Source: Clostridiales bacterium
GTDB lineage: Bacteria; Bacillota; Clostridia; Saccharofermentanales; Saccharofermentanaceae
Length of the DNA: 64,000 bases
Assembly (NCBI GenBank): GCA_017551625.1
Contig: JAFZLF010000024.1
Span: 21,492-85,491, forward strand
Reading direction: 5' to 3'
Shown here: piece after piece, positions 1-7,718 of the stretch
How positions within the stretch are numbered: the stretch's first letter is position 1
Layout of the letters: every line of letters begins with the position of its first letter
Notes under the pieces: model-generated
Databases searched by the model: none
What the model was told of the DNA's origin: nothing
Seen by the model: the letters and a program-made list of their open reading frames with translations, nothing else
Made by a program: the position numbers and the translations under genes

Positions 1-2
1 GC

Positions 3-35
3 GAGAGCGCCAAGATCTCGCTGAAGAAGAACTAA
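3..35 (+). CDS. 3' end of an upstream coding region (partial)
   Basis: An open frame enters from the left edge and stops at TAA 33-35, ending in the residues ESAKISLKKN. The next gene starts 16 bases later after an AGGGGAAAG ribosome binding site, as expected of operon neighbours. The fragment is too short to identify, and another frame is also open here, so the call rests mainly on the position of the stop. Confidence 0.3.
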   Translation, partial: ESAKISLKKN

Positions 36-51
36 TGATAGGGGAAAGATA

Positions 52-771
52 ATGCTGTTTGAGATCATCCGATCAGGGGCATCCATTCCAGAGATCATCA
101 TCGAAGTAACCATGCTCGTCATGGTGCTGAGCTTCACGTTCTCCATCCATGAGTTTTCGCATGCGTGGGTCGCGGAGAAGATGGGCGACGATACGCCGAG
201 AAGACAAGGACGTATCACTTTAAATCCTCTGGCGCACATCGATCCGCTGGGCACGGTCATGCTGTTCCTGGCCGGATTCGGCTGGGCAAAGCCGGTGCAG
301 TATAATCCGAATAACCTCAAGCGATTCAAAAGGTGGAACTGTGAGCGCCTCATCGCGCTTGCCGGTGTTACGGCGAACTATATCACGGCGATCGTCGGAT
401 CGATCCTCATCGTTCTCATCAGTTATGCCTTCTATAAGAATCCACCGACGAGTGCGAGAGCAGCACTAGTCCAGACTCTGGTTCTGACGTTCTTCTATTA
501 TCTGACCGAGTACGGATTCCTTTTTATGGCTTTTAACCTGATCCCGATCCCTCCGCTCGACGGATACCGTTTTCTCTCGACGTTCATCCCGTATAAGTGG
601 AGAAACAAGTTCGAGGAATTCTCGCAATACAGCTACTACATTTTCTTCGCGCTGCTTCTCATGGGGAGATTCGGTAATATCAATATCCTCAGTAAGCTCG
701 TGTATCTGATCGAGACACCGTTCCGATGGCCGGTGGACAAGCTCGTGGATTATCTTTACAGTGTGCTATAA
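52..771 (+). CDS. Site-2 protease family (M50) membrane metalloprotease
   Basis: A 239-residue membrane protein of the short YwhC/S2P-like M50 group, which cut substrates inside the membrane using zinc. The zinc motif HEFSH is at residues 33-37 within the first hydrophobic region, and the second metal-ligand motif NLIPIPPLDG is at 162-171 (D170). Hydrophobic segments lie near residues 17-32, 63-78, 103-127 and 140-168. No PDZ domain is present, unlike the RseP homologue at 26298. The start follows AGGGGAAAG. It lies directly before trpS and scpAB, a neighbourhood I recall as common in Clostridia. The substrate is unknown. Confidence 0.88.
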   Translation: MLFEIIRSGASIPEIIIEVTMLVMVLSFTFSIHEFSHAWVAEKMGDDTPRRQGRITLNPLAHIDPLGTVMLFLAGFGWAKPVQYNPNNLKRFKRWNCERLIALAGVTANYITAIVGSILIVLISYAFYKNPPTSARAALVQTLVLTFFYYLTEYGFLFMAFNLIPIPPLDGYRFLSTFIPYKWRNKFEEFSQYSYYIFFALLLMGRFGNINILSKLVYLIETPFRWPVDKLVDYLYSVL

Positions 772-798
772 ATTTCAAAACAAGATAAAGAGGTAAAC

Positions 799-1803
799 AT
801 GGAAAACAAAATCGTACTTTCAGGAACACGCCCGACGGGCAATATCCATCTGGGCAATTATTTCGGCGCGATCGAGAACTGGGTGAGACTGCAGGACCAG
901 TATGAGTGCTATTTCTTCATCGCTGACTGGCACGCGCTGACCACGGGCTATGCGGATACAGACGTGCTTCGCAAAAACACGCTCGGTCTTCTGGCCGATA
1001 TCCTCGCCAGTGGCGTGGATCCGGAGAAAGCGACGATCTTTCTGCAGTCCGATGTCAAGCAACATGCGGAACTGTATCTGCTTCTCGGCATGAATACGCC
1101 TCTTTCGTGGCTCGAGAGATGCCCGACCTATAAGGACATGATCGCAAACATGTCTTCTGAAAAAGATATTATGACGTACGGATTCCTCGGATACCCGGTA
1201 CTCATGGCGGCCGACATCCTGATGTACCGCGCCAATTATGTACCGGTCGGTGAAGATCAGTCCGCACACCTCGAGATCACGCGTGAACTGGCGCGCCGTT
1301 TCAATTACCTCTATAAGTCCGAGGTGCTTCCGGAACCGCAGCCTCTCTTTACGAAGGCGAAGGTCCTCCCGGGTACGGACGGCAGAAAGATGAGTAAAAG
1401 TTACGGCAATACCATCGCGCTTGCAGATACGCCGGACGATGTGAAGAAGAAGGTCATGAGCATGATCACCGACCCGGCCCGTATCCGAAAGGATGACCCG
1501 GGTCATCCGGATATCTGCACGGTCTATGCTTTCCATAAGGTCTTTAACGAGGAAAAGGTACCGGAGATCACGGAACAGTGCAAGGGCGGATGCATCGGAT
1601 GCGTGGCCTGTAAGCGGATGCTCCAGGAGAAGATCGCCGAATTCCATACTCCGATCTATGAAAAGAGAACGGCGCTTCTTCAGGATGAACCGAAGCTTCT
1701 CGATATTCTCCGTCAGGGAAGAGAAAAGGCCGGTAAGAAAGCGGAAGAGACGATCCGTGAGGTGCGTAAGGCGGTCATGATCGGTTTTGATGACGTTAAG
1801 TAA
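799..1803 (+). CDS. trpS: Tryptophanyl-tRNA synthetase with probable Fe-S cluster
   Basis: Charges tRNA-Trp with tryptophan. The 334 residues are the usual length for a class Ic enzyme. The HIGH-like signature GNIHLGNY is at residues 14-21 and KMSKS at 197-201. The anticodon-binding region carries C240, C261, C265, C268 and C271. C240-x20-C261-x6-C268-x2-C271 closely resembles the [4Fe-4S] motif described for the Thermotoga maritima enzyme (C-x22-C-x6-C-x2-C, from memory). The start follows AAAGAGG. It sits between the site-2 protease and scpA with a short gap on each side. Confidence 0.97.
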   Translation: MENKIVLSGTRPTGNIHLGNYFGAIENWVRLQDQYECYFFIADWHALTTGYADTDVLRKNTLGLLADILASGVDPEKATIFLQSDVKQHAELYLLLGMNTPLSWLERCPTYKDMIANMSSEKDIMTYGFLGYPVLMAADILMYRANYVPVGEDQSAHLEITRELARRFNYLYKSEVLPEPQPLFTKAKVLPGTDGRKMSKSYGNTIALADTPDDVKKKVMSMITDPARIRKDDPGHPDICTVYAFHKVFNEEKVPEITEQCKGGCIGCVACKRMLQEKIAEFHTPIYEKRTALLQDEPKLLDILRQGREKAGKKAEETIREVRKAVMIGFDDVK

Positions 1804-1827
1804 GAATCAGGTATGTGAGGCAAGAAC

Positions 1828-2649
1828 GTGGTATCGGTAAAGGAAAATCCACAGGTCAAACTTCGGAAATTTGAAGGTCCGCTGGACCTTCTGTTTCATT
1901 TGATCGAAAAAAACGATATCGATATCTACGATATCCCGATCGCCGAGATCACCGATCAGTATATGGACTACCTCGAGAAGATGAGTTCCCTCGATATGGA
2001 GGTCGCCTCGGAGTTTCTCCTGATGGCGGCAACTCTTGTGCACATCAAGTCGAGGATGCTGCTGCCGGATCACCGTGGAGGTGAGACAACTGACGAAGAG
2101 GATCCTCGTGAGGAACTGGTAGTCAAGCTCCTGGAATACCGACGGTGTAAGATGCTGGCCTCGGATCTGCGGGACCGTTTCCGGGATTATTCGAAGTGTA
2201 CATATCGGCTCCCGATGACGCCTGCTTCTCTGGGAATCGAGATCAGAGAAGCTCCGGCGCCTGTCGACAGCGATATGCTCAGTAAAGGCATCGAGGAAGT
2301 GTGCAATCGGAATAAGATCCGCTTTGCGGATATTGCTTCCCGTATCACCCATATTCTCAAAAGAGACAAATTCTCTATTCGTGATAAAATAAGATTTGTC
2401 TGGGATTGCATCCGTAATAAGGGAAGGGTATTCTTCCATGAGATGTTTCCCGTACATCAGGTGGAGAAGATGGACCGTATCGTCGGATTCCTGGCGGTTC
2501 TCGAGCTTCTTCGCGGAGATCAGATCAAAGCGGAGCAGGAAAAGCCCTTCGACGTGATCCTGATCGAGCCGAAGAAAAAGGAACTCGATGAAGAGCGTTT
2601 CGGTCTGGATCCTTCGTCCGAATCAAAGGAGCTGGCCGTATATGACTGA
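1828..2649 (+). CDS. scpA: Segregation and condensation protein A
   Basis: The kleisin subunit of the SMC-ScpAB condensin, which organises and separates newly replicated chromosomes. The N-terminal kleisin motif KLRKFEGPLDLLFHLIEKNDIDIYDI-type is recognisable at about residues 10-35, and the winged-helix C-terminal part at about 190-260. The 273 residues are normal. The start is GTG at 1828. The gene overlaps scpB by 8 bases, which suggests translational coupling of the two partner subunits. smc is not in the window. Confidence 0.95.
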   Translation: MVSVKENPQVKLRKFEGPLDLLFHLIEKNDIDIYDIPIAEITDQYMDYLEKMSSLDMEVASEFLLMAATLVHIKSRMLLPDHRGGETTDEEDPREELVVKLLEYRRCKMLASDLRDRFRDYSKCTYRLPMTPASLGIEIREAPAPVDSDMLSKGIEEVCNRNKIRFADIASRITHILKRDKFSIRDKIRFVWDCIRNKGRVFFHEMFPVHQVEKMDRIVGFLAVLELLRGDQIKAEQEKPFDVILIEPKKKELDEERFGLDPSSESKELAVYD

Positions 2650-3304
2650 CGGTGTGGAGCGTGATAATAAAATAACGGTTCAGGAACTTCCTGCGGCACT
2701 GGAGGCGATCCTCTTCGCACATGGCGATCCGATCTCGGTCGATCGTCTCTGTGAGATCACGGATATGCCGGCAGAAGCGGTGGAAGAGACGCTGCTGCGT
2801 ATGATGAAGGACTATGAGACGAATCCGTGGGGCGGTCTTCTGATCCGCAAAGCGGATGATGCCTATGTGATGTGCACGAAGCCATCTATGAAGCCCGTCC
2901 TCGAGAAGCTCTATGCACCGAGAACACGTCCGCCGATGTCGCAGGCGACCTATGAGACGCTGGCGGTCATCGCCTACAATCAGCCGGTTACGCGTGCGCA
3001 GATCGAATCGGTCCGAGGTGTCAGTTCGGACTCGATCGTGAGCCGCCTGATCGAAAGAGGCCTTGTGGAGGAGTGTGGTACGCTCGATGCTCCAGGAAGA
3101 CCGGCGCTCTTCCGCACGACGCAGCAGTTCCTCCTCGAGTTCGGTATCTCTTCTGTGTCCGAGATGCCTGCGATGGAACTCATGATGTATAAGACGATCC
3201 GCGATCTTCAGGACTCTCTGGAAGAAGCGGCGGGAAATAAGGATAATCGACAGATCACCATCGAGAACTGGATGGAAGATCAAAAAGGAGATGAGACGAC
3301 ATGA
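2642..3304 (+). CDS. scpB: Segregation and condensation protein B
   Basis: A winged-helix partner of ScpA that dimerises and binds the kleisin linker. The 220 residues contain two winged-helix units, with the family-typical stretch SQATYETLAVIAYNQPVTRA at about residues 100-119 and the SDSIVSRLIERGLVEE segment after it. The start at 2642 lies inside the scpA end; a longer frame opens at 2588 but is rejected because ScpB homologues begin near this ATG. The end overlaps the next ATG by four bases (ATGA). Confidence 0.95.
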   Translation: MTDGVERDNKITVQELPAALEAILFAHGDPISVDRLCEITDMPAEAVEETLLRMMKDYETNPWGGLLIRKADDAYVMCTKPSMKPVLEKLYAPRTRPPMSQATYETLAVIAYNQPVTRAQIESVRGVSSDSIVSRLIERGLVEECGTLDAPGRPALFRTTQQFLLEFGISSVSEMPAMELMMYKTIRDLQDSLEEAAGNKDNRQITIENWMEDQKGDETT

Positions 3305-4227
3305 ATCCGGATGTGAAGAATGAACCGCTTTCCGGCGTAGTAGAGCGAATCACCGATTCGCTTGATTCGATGAGTAAGGGCCAGAAGGCCATCGCTCACT
3401 ATATCCTGGATAACTATGAGACGGCTGCGTACATGACGGCGGCTAAACTCGGTGAGGCGACAGGCGTAAGTGAATCGACCGTGGTGCGCTTCTCCATGGA
3501 GCTGGGATATGAGGGGTATCCGCATTTCCAGAAAGTCTTACAGGAAGAATTGAAAGTAAAGCTGACTTCTGTTCAGAGACTGAATGCGGCCAGCCGCTAT
3601 ACCGATGACGCATCGGTACTGAAATCGATACTTCAGGCGGATATGGACAGTCTCAAGCATACTTATGAGAACATAGATGAGGTCGCTTTTGCCAAGGCGG
3701 TCAACATGATCCTTTCGGCTAAGAAGATCTACATCATGGGATTACGCAGTTCATCACCGTTATCCTCCTTCATGCACTTTTATATGACGCCTCTTTTCGA
3801 TGAGGTCCGTCATATCCACAGTAACAGTGCGAACGAGGTCTTCGAGCAGATCCTGCCGATCGGTCCCGGCGATGTCATGATCGGCATCAGCTTCCCACGA
3901 TATTCGACGCGAACGATCCAGTCGATGCAGTATGCGAGATCCAGAGGCGCTTCGGTCATCGTCATTACCGATAAGGGCGACACGCCGATGACGGAAAATG
4001 CGGATATCGCGCTCTTCGCGAGATCGGATATGGCGTCGTTCGTCGATTCCCTGACTGCGCCTCTGTCCCTGATCAACGCCCTTCTGGTCGCGCTCGGCAT
4101 GCACAGGAAGAGCCACATCGAGGAGTCCTTCGAGGCGCTTGAGAAACTCTGGAAAGAATATAAGGTATATGATACAGGTAAGGACAGAACTCTTGCCGAG
4201 GAAGAGGATCAGGAGGAGAATGCATGA
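3301..4227 (+). CDS. MurR/RpiR family transcriptional regulator (HTH-SIS)
   Basis: A 308-residue regulator with an N-terminal RpiR-type helix-turn-helix (about residues 15-85, recognition stretch GVSESTVVRFSMELGY) and a C-terminal SIS sugar-phosphate binding domain (about 130-265, with the typical SSSPLS and GISFPRYSTRT stretches). Family members sense phosphosugars such as MurNAc-6-P or glucosamine-P. No sugar pathway gene is adjacent. It is embedded by four-base overlaps between scpB and the HutP-like gene, so the target is unclear. The C-terminal tail is acidic. Confidence 0.9.
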   Translation: MNPDVKNEPLSGVVERITDSLDSMSKGQKAIAHYILDNYETAAYMTAAKLGEATGVSESTVVRFSMELGYEGYPHFQKVLQEELKVKLTSVQRLNAASRYTDDASVLKSILQADMDSLKHTYENIDEVAFAKAVNMILSAKKIYIMGLRSSSPLSSFMHFYMTPLFDEVRHIHSNSANEVFEQILPIGPGDVMIGISFPRYSTRTIQSMQYARSRGASVIVITDKGDTPMTENADIALFARSDMASFVDSLTAPLSLINALLVALGMHRKSHIEESFEALEKLWKEYKVYDTGKDRTLAEEEDQEENA

Positions 4228-4643
4228 AAGAAGTGATTGCCAGCAGCAAGCTTACGGCTTCGGCTTCGATCCGTATCGCGCTTACGAACACGAGAGAAGA
4301 AGAGGCAGAACTGAAGGAGCAGCTAAAGGAAGAGAAGATCCATGCGACAGCCGCGGATTTCGGCGGAGAGTTTATCTCGTCGGTCAGTAAGATCATCGAA
4401 AGATGCGTCGTTGCGGCTCAGCGTGAAGGGATCATCAGCACGAGCCATAATGAAGAAGGCGCTCTCGCGGGCGCGGCCAGAGAAGCAATCTCCCAGATCA
4501 CTTCCAAGGCCATCGGACTTAATGTCGGCGGCAAGATCGGAATCGCGAGATTTAACGATCACATCAGTGTGTGCGTGTTCTTCGGCATCGGCCTTCTGCA
4601 CTTGAATGAGATCGCCATCGGGCTCGGACACCGCGCGATATAA
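4224..4643 (+). CDS. HutP-family RNA-binding protein
   Basis: A 139-residue protein matching the clostridial branch of the HutP family, with the conserved stretches DFGGEFISS (about 48-56), IGLNVGGKIGIAR (about 97-109) and FFGIGLLHLNEIAIGLGHRAI at the C-terminus. Bacillus HutP binds the hut leader RNA with histidine and Mg2+ and prevents termination. No hut gene is present here, so it may control another RNA. The start overlaps the RpiR gene by four bases (ATGA). Family assignment is from memory of conserved motifs. Confidence 0.8.
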   Translation: MKEVIASSKLTASASIRIALTNTREEEAELKEQLKEEKIHATAADFGGEFISSVSKIIERCVVAAQREGIISTSHNEEGALAGAAREAISQITSKAIGLNVGGKIGIARFNDHISVCVFFGIGLLHLNEIAIGLGHRAI

Positions 4644-4720
4644 GGAAACAGTGCATTTCGAAAAGAATAAGCATGGGCAAGAAAAGAAAACAGATGAGAA
4701 ACGTCTCGGGAGGAAAGAAT

Positions 4721-5383
4721 ATGGAATACTATCAGATTGCGATCGACGGGCCTTCGGGTTCTGGTAAGTCTACACTGGCGAAGGGCGTGGCGAATAAGCT
4801 TCAGATCCTGTATCTCGACACGGGTGCGATGTACCGTGCCTGCGGACTGAAGGCCATCAAGACCGGTATCGATACGAAGGATACAGAAGAAGTCGAGAAG
4901 ATGATGAAGGATATCAAGATCGATATCACACACGAAGACGGCGAGCAGCATGTCTGGCTCGACGGCGAGGATGTCTCGAAAGAAATCCGTATGCCGGGGG
5001 TTTCCGTAGCAGCCTCCGATGTGTCGGCGATCCCGTGTGTCCGTGAGGCGATGGTCGATCTGCAGCGAAAGATCTCCGAAGGAAAGAATGTCGTACTCGA
5101 CGGCCGAGATATCGGATCGAAGGTGTTCCCGGGTGCAAAGTATAAGTTTTTCCTCGTCGCGGCGGCGGAAGAACGCGCCAGAAGAAGACTTCTCGAACTT
5201 CAGCAGAAGGGCGTAACGGATACGACATACGAAGACGTACTTCGTGATATCCAGTACAGAGACCAGCAGGATACGACTCGTGCGGCCTCTCCACTGGTTA
5301 AGGTAGAGGATGCGATCGAGATCGATACCACGAAGATCGGTATCGATGAGACACTGGATCTGCTCCTTTCCTATATTAAGTAA
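4721..5383 (+). CDS. cmk: Cytidylate kinase
   Basis: Phosphorylates CMP and dCMP with ATP. The 220 residues start with the P-loop GPSGSGKSTLAKG at about residues 10-22, followed by YLDTGAMYRA and VLDGRDIGSKVFP, all classical Cmk motifs. A longer frame begins at 4673, but ATG 4721 follows GGGAGG at a good distance and places the P-loop where the family has it. It is followed 24 bases later by ispH-rpsA, the cmk-ispH-rpsA order known from Clostridia. Confidence 0.95.
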   Translation: MEYYQIAIDGPSGSGKSTLAKGVANKLQILYLDTGAMYRACGLKAIKTGIDTKDTEEVEKMMKDIKIDITHEDGEQHVWLDGEDVSKEIRMPGVSVAASDVSAIPCVREAMVDLQRKISEGKNVVLDGRDIGSKVFPGAKYKFFLVAAAEERARRRLLELQQKGVTDTTYEDVLRDIQYRDQQDTTRAASPLVKVEDAIEIDTTKIGIDETLDLLLSYIK

Positions 5384-5407
5384 GAAGAGAACGGGCAGGA
5401 AAAGAAT

Positions 5408-7555
5408 TTGGACAGCTGGAAAATCGAACTTGCGAAGTCTTCGGGATTCTGTTTCGGTGTGGAGAATGCGGTAAAGACGGCGTACTCTGTCATTAAGGAA
5501 CACCCGGACCGTAAGATATACATGCTGGGGGAGATCACTCACAACGAGGTCGTGGTGGGCGATCTTCTTTCGTCCGGGATGCTGCTCGTACACGATCCGA
5601 AAGAGGCTGAAGAGGGAAGTCTGGTTCTGATCCGCGCCCACGGTGTCACGCCTGCGGTCATTGCGGAGCTTTCGAAGCGGAACTGTGAGATCATCGACTG
5701 CACCTGTCCTTTTGTCAAGAAGATCCATGATATCGTAAAGAGAGCTGACGAAGAAGGTCATCCCGTCTATATCACGGGAACGAAGGGACATCCGGAGGTC
5801 GTCGGGATATGCGGAGAATGCAGTCGTGAGGCGACTGTGATCTCGTCGTTTGAGGAGTGTACAGCACTCCCGGAGATCGAGAAAGATGCGGTTTTCGTGT
5901 CCCAAACGACCTTCTCCAGCAAAGAATTCCAAAAAATATGTGAATTTGTGCAGAAAAAAATTGCAAAAAATCAAATATTTGGTACAATATGTTATACGAC
6001 TGAAAATAGGCAGAGAGAAACTGCGGATCTGGCAGGCGTTTCCGATGTTATGATCGTCATAGGATCGAAGACCAGTTCAAATACGAAGAAGCTCTATGAC
6101 ATATGTTCAGATCGTTGTGCGCTGACTTATCTTGTCGGTGGCGCCGCTGATGTGGAACCATTGCTTCCTATGTGGAGGGAACGTGATGTGAAACGGATCG
6201 GTGTTACGGCAGGAGCATCAACGCCGGTGAGTATTATCAGGGAGGTTATCCAAACCATGAGTGAAGAGAACGGGGTAAACACAAATCCAGAGTCGAACGG
6301 CGACATCAATTTCGGCGATTACGTTGAAAGCATTCCACAGCTTCGAAAGAACGCCACAGTGAAGGGAGCTATTACGTCCTATGATGGCGATTTCGTATAC
6401 GTAGATGTCCATGATAAGTCGGAAGGTCGGATCCCTAGAAGTGAGTTTGAACCTGATTTTGACTTCGAGGCGGCAGCAAGCGAGAAGCAGGAAATTGAAG
6501 TTTACGTAAAGAGCATCCGTAATACGGATATGGGCAAGGAGATCATTCTCAGTAAGTCCCATGTTGATTTCTCCAAGAACAAGGCGGAGATCGAGGCAGC
6601 CTACGAGAACAAGACTCCGGTAACAGTAAAGATCACGGGCGTCGTAAAGGATGGTGTGATCGCGAACTACGGCGGAGTAGATATTTACATTCACAGAACA
6701 CAGCTCGAGCTGGGTACGGTGAACGATCTGGAAGCCTATAAGGGCAAGACGATCGAGATCCTGATCACTCAGTTCGATCCGGATAAGAGAAGACTCAGAG
6801 TTTCCGGTTCGAGAAGATCTCTTCTTAATGCGGAGCGTAAGGCGAAGGCTGAGGAAGTCTGGAACACGATCGAGAAGGATAAGGAATATGATGGCGTCGT
6901 CAGAAGCCTTACTGATTTCGGCGCTTTTGTTGACATCGGCGGTGTAGACGGTCTGATCCACGTATCCGAGCTGTCCTGGAACCGCATCAAGCATCCGTCC
7001 GATGTTCTGTCGGTTGGTGACGAGGTTCACGTATATGTGAAGGACTTCGATCCGGAGAAGAAGAGAATCTCTCTTGGCTATAAGAAGGCGGAGGATGATC
7101 CGTTCTATAACATCGAAGAGCGTATCCCGGCCGGTTCGATCGTTCGCGGTAAGGTCGTCCGTATGTTCCAGTTTGGTGCTTTTGTAGAGCTCGAGCCGAA
7201 TCTTGATGCTCTCTGCCACATCTCCGAGATCTCCAACGTGCGTCTTAATAAGCCGCAGGAAGTGCTGAAGGAAGGTATGGAGGTAGAGGCCCGAGTACTT
7301 GAGGTCAACGCTGCATCCAGAAGAATCAGTATTTCCATCAAGCAGGTCAATCCGATCGATCCGCAGCCGAAGGATGAGGCTGCTGAGGAAGAAGCTGCTC
7401 CTGTAGAGGAGAAGGTAGAAGATGCTGTTGCTGAGGCACCGGTCGAGGAAGTTGCCGCTCCTGTTGAGGAAGCAGTAGCCGACGCTCCGGTCGAGGAAGC
7501 TCCGGCAGAAGCTGCGCCTGCTGAGGAAGCAGCTGAGGAGAAGCCGGCTGAGTAA
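5408..7555 (+). CDS. ispH-rpsA: IspH-ribosomal protein S1 fusion (HMBPP reductase plus four S1 domains)
   Basis: A 715-residue fusion starting at TTG 5408. Residues 1-283 are IspH, the Fe-S enzyme that makes IPP and DMAPP in the last MEP step: candidate cluster cysteines C15, C100 and C195, active-site region H45, H78, H128 and E130. Residues about 315-384, 402-470, 491-560 and 575-646 are S1 RNA-binding domains; the last two are the most canonical (FGAFV). The tail 656-715 is rich in Ala, Glu and Pro. The fusion is a known clostridial arrangement. An in-frame ATG after AGGGAGG lies exactly between the two halves (see separate entry). The upstream MEP genes dxr and ispG lie at 25-28 kb. Confidence 0.95.
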   Translation: MDSWKIELAKSSGFCFGVENAVKTAYSVIKEHPDRKIYMLGEITHNEVVVGDLLSSGMLLVHDPKEAEEGSLVLIRAHGVTPAVIAELSKRNCEIIDCTCPFVKKIHDIVKRADEEGHPVYITGTKGHPEVVGICGECSREATVISSFEECTALPEIEKDAVFVSQTTFSSKEFQKICEFVQKKIAKNQIFGTICYTTENRQRETADLAGVSDVMIVIGSKTSSNTKKLYDICSDRCALTYLVGGAADVEPLLPMWRERDVKRIGVTAGASTPVSIIREVIQTMSEENGVNTNPESNGDINFGDYVESIPQLRKNATVKGAITSYDGDFVYVDVHDKSEGRIPRSEFEPDFDFEAAASEKQEIEVYVKSIRNTDMGKEIILSKSHVDFSKNKAEIEAAYENKTPVTVKITGVVKDGVIANYGGVDIYIHRTQLELGTVNDLEAYKGKTIEILITQFDPDKRRLRVSGSRRSLLNAERKAKAEEVWNTIEKDKEYDGVVRSLTDFGAFVDIGGVDGLIHVSELSWNRIKHPSDVLSVGDEVHVYVKDFDPEKKRISLGYKKAEDDPFYNIEERIPAGSIVRGKVVRMFQFGAFVELEPNLDALCHISEISNVRLNKPQEVLKEGMEVEARVLEVNAASRRISISIKQVNPIDPQPKDEAAEEEAAPVEEKVEDAVAEAPVEEVAAPVEEAVADAPVEEAPAEAAPAEEAAEEKPAE
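5961..5988 (+). promoter_or_regulatory. Promoter-like element inside ispH
   Basis: TTGCAA 5961-5966 and TACAAT 5983-5988 are separated by 16 bases in an AT-rich patch (about 5925-6000) that stands out from the surrounding GC-rich coding sequence. It could drive transcription of the S1 half alone. The AT bias could also arise by chance from Lys, Asn and Ile codons. Confidence 0.35.
6239..6259 (+). promoter_or_regulatory. Internal Shine-Dalgarno and in-frame ATG at the IspH/S1 junction
   Basis: AGGGAGG at 6239-6245 precedes an in-frame ATG at 6257-6259 (residue M284) by 11 bases. Initiation here would give a free four-domain S1 of 432 residues. The SD bases also encode part of the IspH C-terminal helix, so coincidence is possible and the spacing is slightly long. 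Confidence 0.4.
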
Positions 7556-7580
7556 TCAGAGACTTAATCAAGTATGTCAG

Positions 7581-7613
7581 GAAGCCTCGGGATGTCCCGG
7601 GGCTTCTTTTTTT
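7581..7613 (+). terminator. Intrinsic terminator after ispH-rpsA
   Basis: Arms GAAGCCTCGGGA and TCCCGGGGCTTC form a 12-bp stem (one G-T pair) with a two-base centre, followed by a run of nine T. It closes the first housekeeping operon. Confidence 0.92.
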
Positions 7614-7647
7614 GTCTGCCATCCTTTCTTAAACTGCTTCGTAAAAC

Positions 7648-7678
7648 TTGCACAAGTTTTCGAAATGTGTGCTATAAT
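7648..7678 (+). promoter_or_regulatory. Sigma-A promoter (extended -10) of the Y-family polymerase gene
   Basis: TATAAT at 7673-7678 is preceded by TGC, giving an extended -10. TTGCAC at 7648-7653 is a possible -35 with a long 19-base spacer. The predicted transcript start near 7685 lies within or beside the LexA box. Confidence 0.75.
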
Positions 7679-7685
7679 GAAACAA

Positions 7686-7697
7686 GAACACATGTTC
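7686..7697. promoter_or_regulatory. LexA (SOS) box
   Basis: GAACACATGTTC is a perfect GAAC-N4-GTTC palindrome, flanked by A and G (consensus of Gram-positive LexA sites CGAAC-N4-GTTCG). It lies 8 bases after the -10 and just before the polymerase start, so LexA bound there would block initiation. Confidence 0.85.
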
Positions 7698-7718
7698 GAT
7701 ATATTGTGGAGAGAAGAT

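Noticed and set aside
4559..5974. A 471-codon minus-strand open frame across cmk and ispH
   Set aside because: It crosses two well-supported genes and has no recognisable domain or start signal.
5928..5980. A7 and A6 runs in ispH as a possible frameshift site
   Set aside because: The fusion reads through intact with conserved IspH motifs on both sides (C195 after the runs), so no frameshift is needed.
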